A stretch of 13,999 bases of DNA. Source: an uncultured Verrucomicrobiales bacterium. Its GTDB lineage: Bacteria > Verrucomicrobiota > Verrucomicrobiia > Verrucomicrobiales > Akkermansiaceae. The notes beneath the pieces are model-generated. The model was not told the DNA's origin. It searched no databases and saw only the letters and a list, made by a program, of their open reading frames with translations. The translations under genes were made by a program, and so were the position numbers. Positions 13,779 to 13,999 of the stretch are shown piece by piece (positions within the stretch are counted from its first letter, which is position 1; each line of letters begins with the position of its first letter). The stretch lies in NCBI GenBank assembly GCA_938001985.1, contig CALLBE010000009.1, forward strand, positions 1-13,999, given 5' to 3'.

Positions 13779-13999
13779 AATAATCTTCACCTTTTTAGGA
13801 GCCTGCATGTCTTGAATGAGAGAGCCACTAGCATTCCCCTCTTCAGTAGAATCTGAAGCCTCTCCAGTTCCGAGTGCATTCTTCAGAGCACCCTCCACCA
13901 ACTGACCGCAATGAATCTTCATAGGTGGCAACGGCCCCAAGGACTCCGAAAGCTCTTCAGAGTTCAACGCCTTCGCCTCTTCAACACTCTTGCCTTTTA
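13764..13999 (-). CDS. Iron-sulfur cluster scaffold protein IscU/NifU type, C-terminal part
   Basis: Only the last 78 or so codons are in the window; the reading frame is open to the window edge, so the start lies beyond 13999. The visible sequence begins GKSVEEAKALNSEELSESLG and continues LPPMKIHCGQLVEGALKNAL. This matches the end of the IscU/NifU/SufU fold, with the G-K-[TS]-V-E-E-A element and the third cluster-ligand Cys in the K-I-H-C motif. Scaffolds of this family assemble [2Fe-2S] clusters from cysteine desulfurase sulfur. After the conserved ALKNAL there is an atypical tail of about 36 residues: an acidic, Ser/Gly-rich linker (GEASDSTEEGNASG) and a basic end (PKKVKIIKLKK). Whether it is IscU-like or SufU-like cannot be decided without the N-terminus. 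Confidence 0.85.
   Translation of the reverse strand, partial: KGKSVEEAKALNSEELSESLGPLPPMKIHCGQLVEGALKNALGTGEASDSTEEGNASGSLIQDMQAPKKVKIIKLKK

Noticed and set aside
13764..13999. Considered as the missing xseB (small subunit of exonuclease VII)
   Set aside because: The size is similar, but the frame stays open to the window edge and the K-I-H-C and GKSVEEA motifs match iron-sulfur scaffolds.
1..13999. CRISPR array, rRNA, tRNA or phage module
   Set aside because: No regularly spaced repeats, RNA gene folds or phage structural genes were seen; nearly all sequence is explained by the listed genes.

Overview
The window most resembles a chromosomal segment of a PVC-superphylum bacterium, probably Verrucomicrobiota. 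This rests on gene content and not on a marker gene: a secreted SHD1-like/C39 peptidase of a type common in Verrucomicrobia and Planctomycetes, an FIS-less sigma-54 activator, and many gene starts without a Shine-Dalgarno sequence. Base composition is moderate and there are no RNA genes. Genus-level placement is not possible from this sequence.

Layout. (1) 1-697: a dead IS110-family transposase gene, frameshifted, cut short, and carrying a changed catalytic residue; a GC-rich hairpin sits just upstream. (2) 629-859, minus strand: a probable small two-helix membrane protein gene broken by one in-frame TAG. (3) 923-4130, minus strand: a tight three-gene operon, uppS, then a sigma-54 response regulator lacking the Fis DNA-binding domain, then alr. 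Its two enzymes serve peptidoglycan synthesis (undecaprenyl diphosphate carrier and D-alanine). (4) 4131-4413: the only real divergent promoter region. (5) 4414-7385, plus strand: a secreted three-LysM wall-binding protein followed by a Uup-type ABC-F ATPase. (6) 7382-13712, minus strand: a five-gene operon, oppA-oppB-oppC, secreted C39-like peptidase, xseA. The first three genes have stop/start overlaps of 4 nt and the rest lie within 10 nt; xseA collides tail to tail with uup with a 4-nt overlap. (7) 13764-13999, minus strand: the C-terminal end of an IscU/NifU-type iron-sulfur scaffold whose 5' part lies beyond the window.

How the genes work together: most of the window serves the cell envelope (lipid carrier, D-Ala, wall-binding LysM protein, peptide uptake, secreted peptidase). 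The Opp cluster supplies a binding lipoprotein and two permease subunits but no OppD/OppF ATPases, so these must be encoded elsewhere. A secreted protease downstream of a peptide importer suggests, as inference only, coupled digestion and uptake.

No CRISPR array, phage module or defence island was seen. The best leads are the FIS-less regulator inside a peptidoglycan-precursor operon, the nonsense-interrupted small membrane ORF next to the IS remnant, the hairpin beside the IS110 gene, and unusual active-site residues in Alr and UppS.
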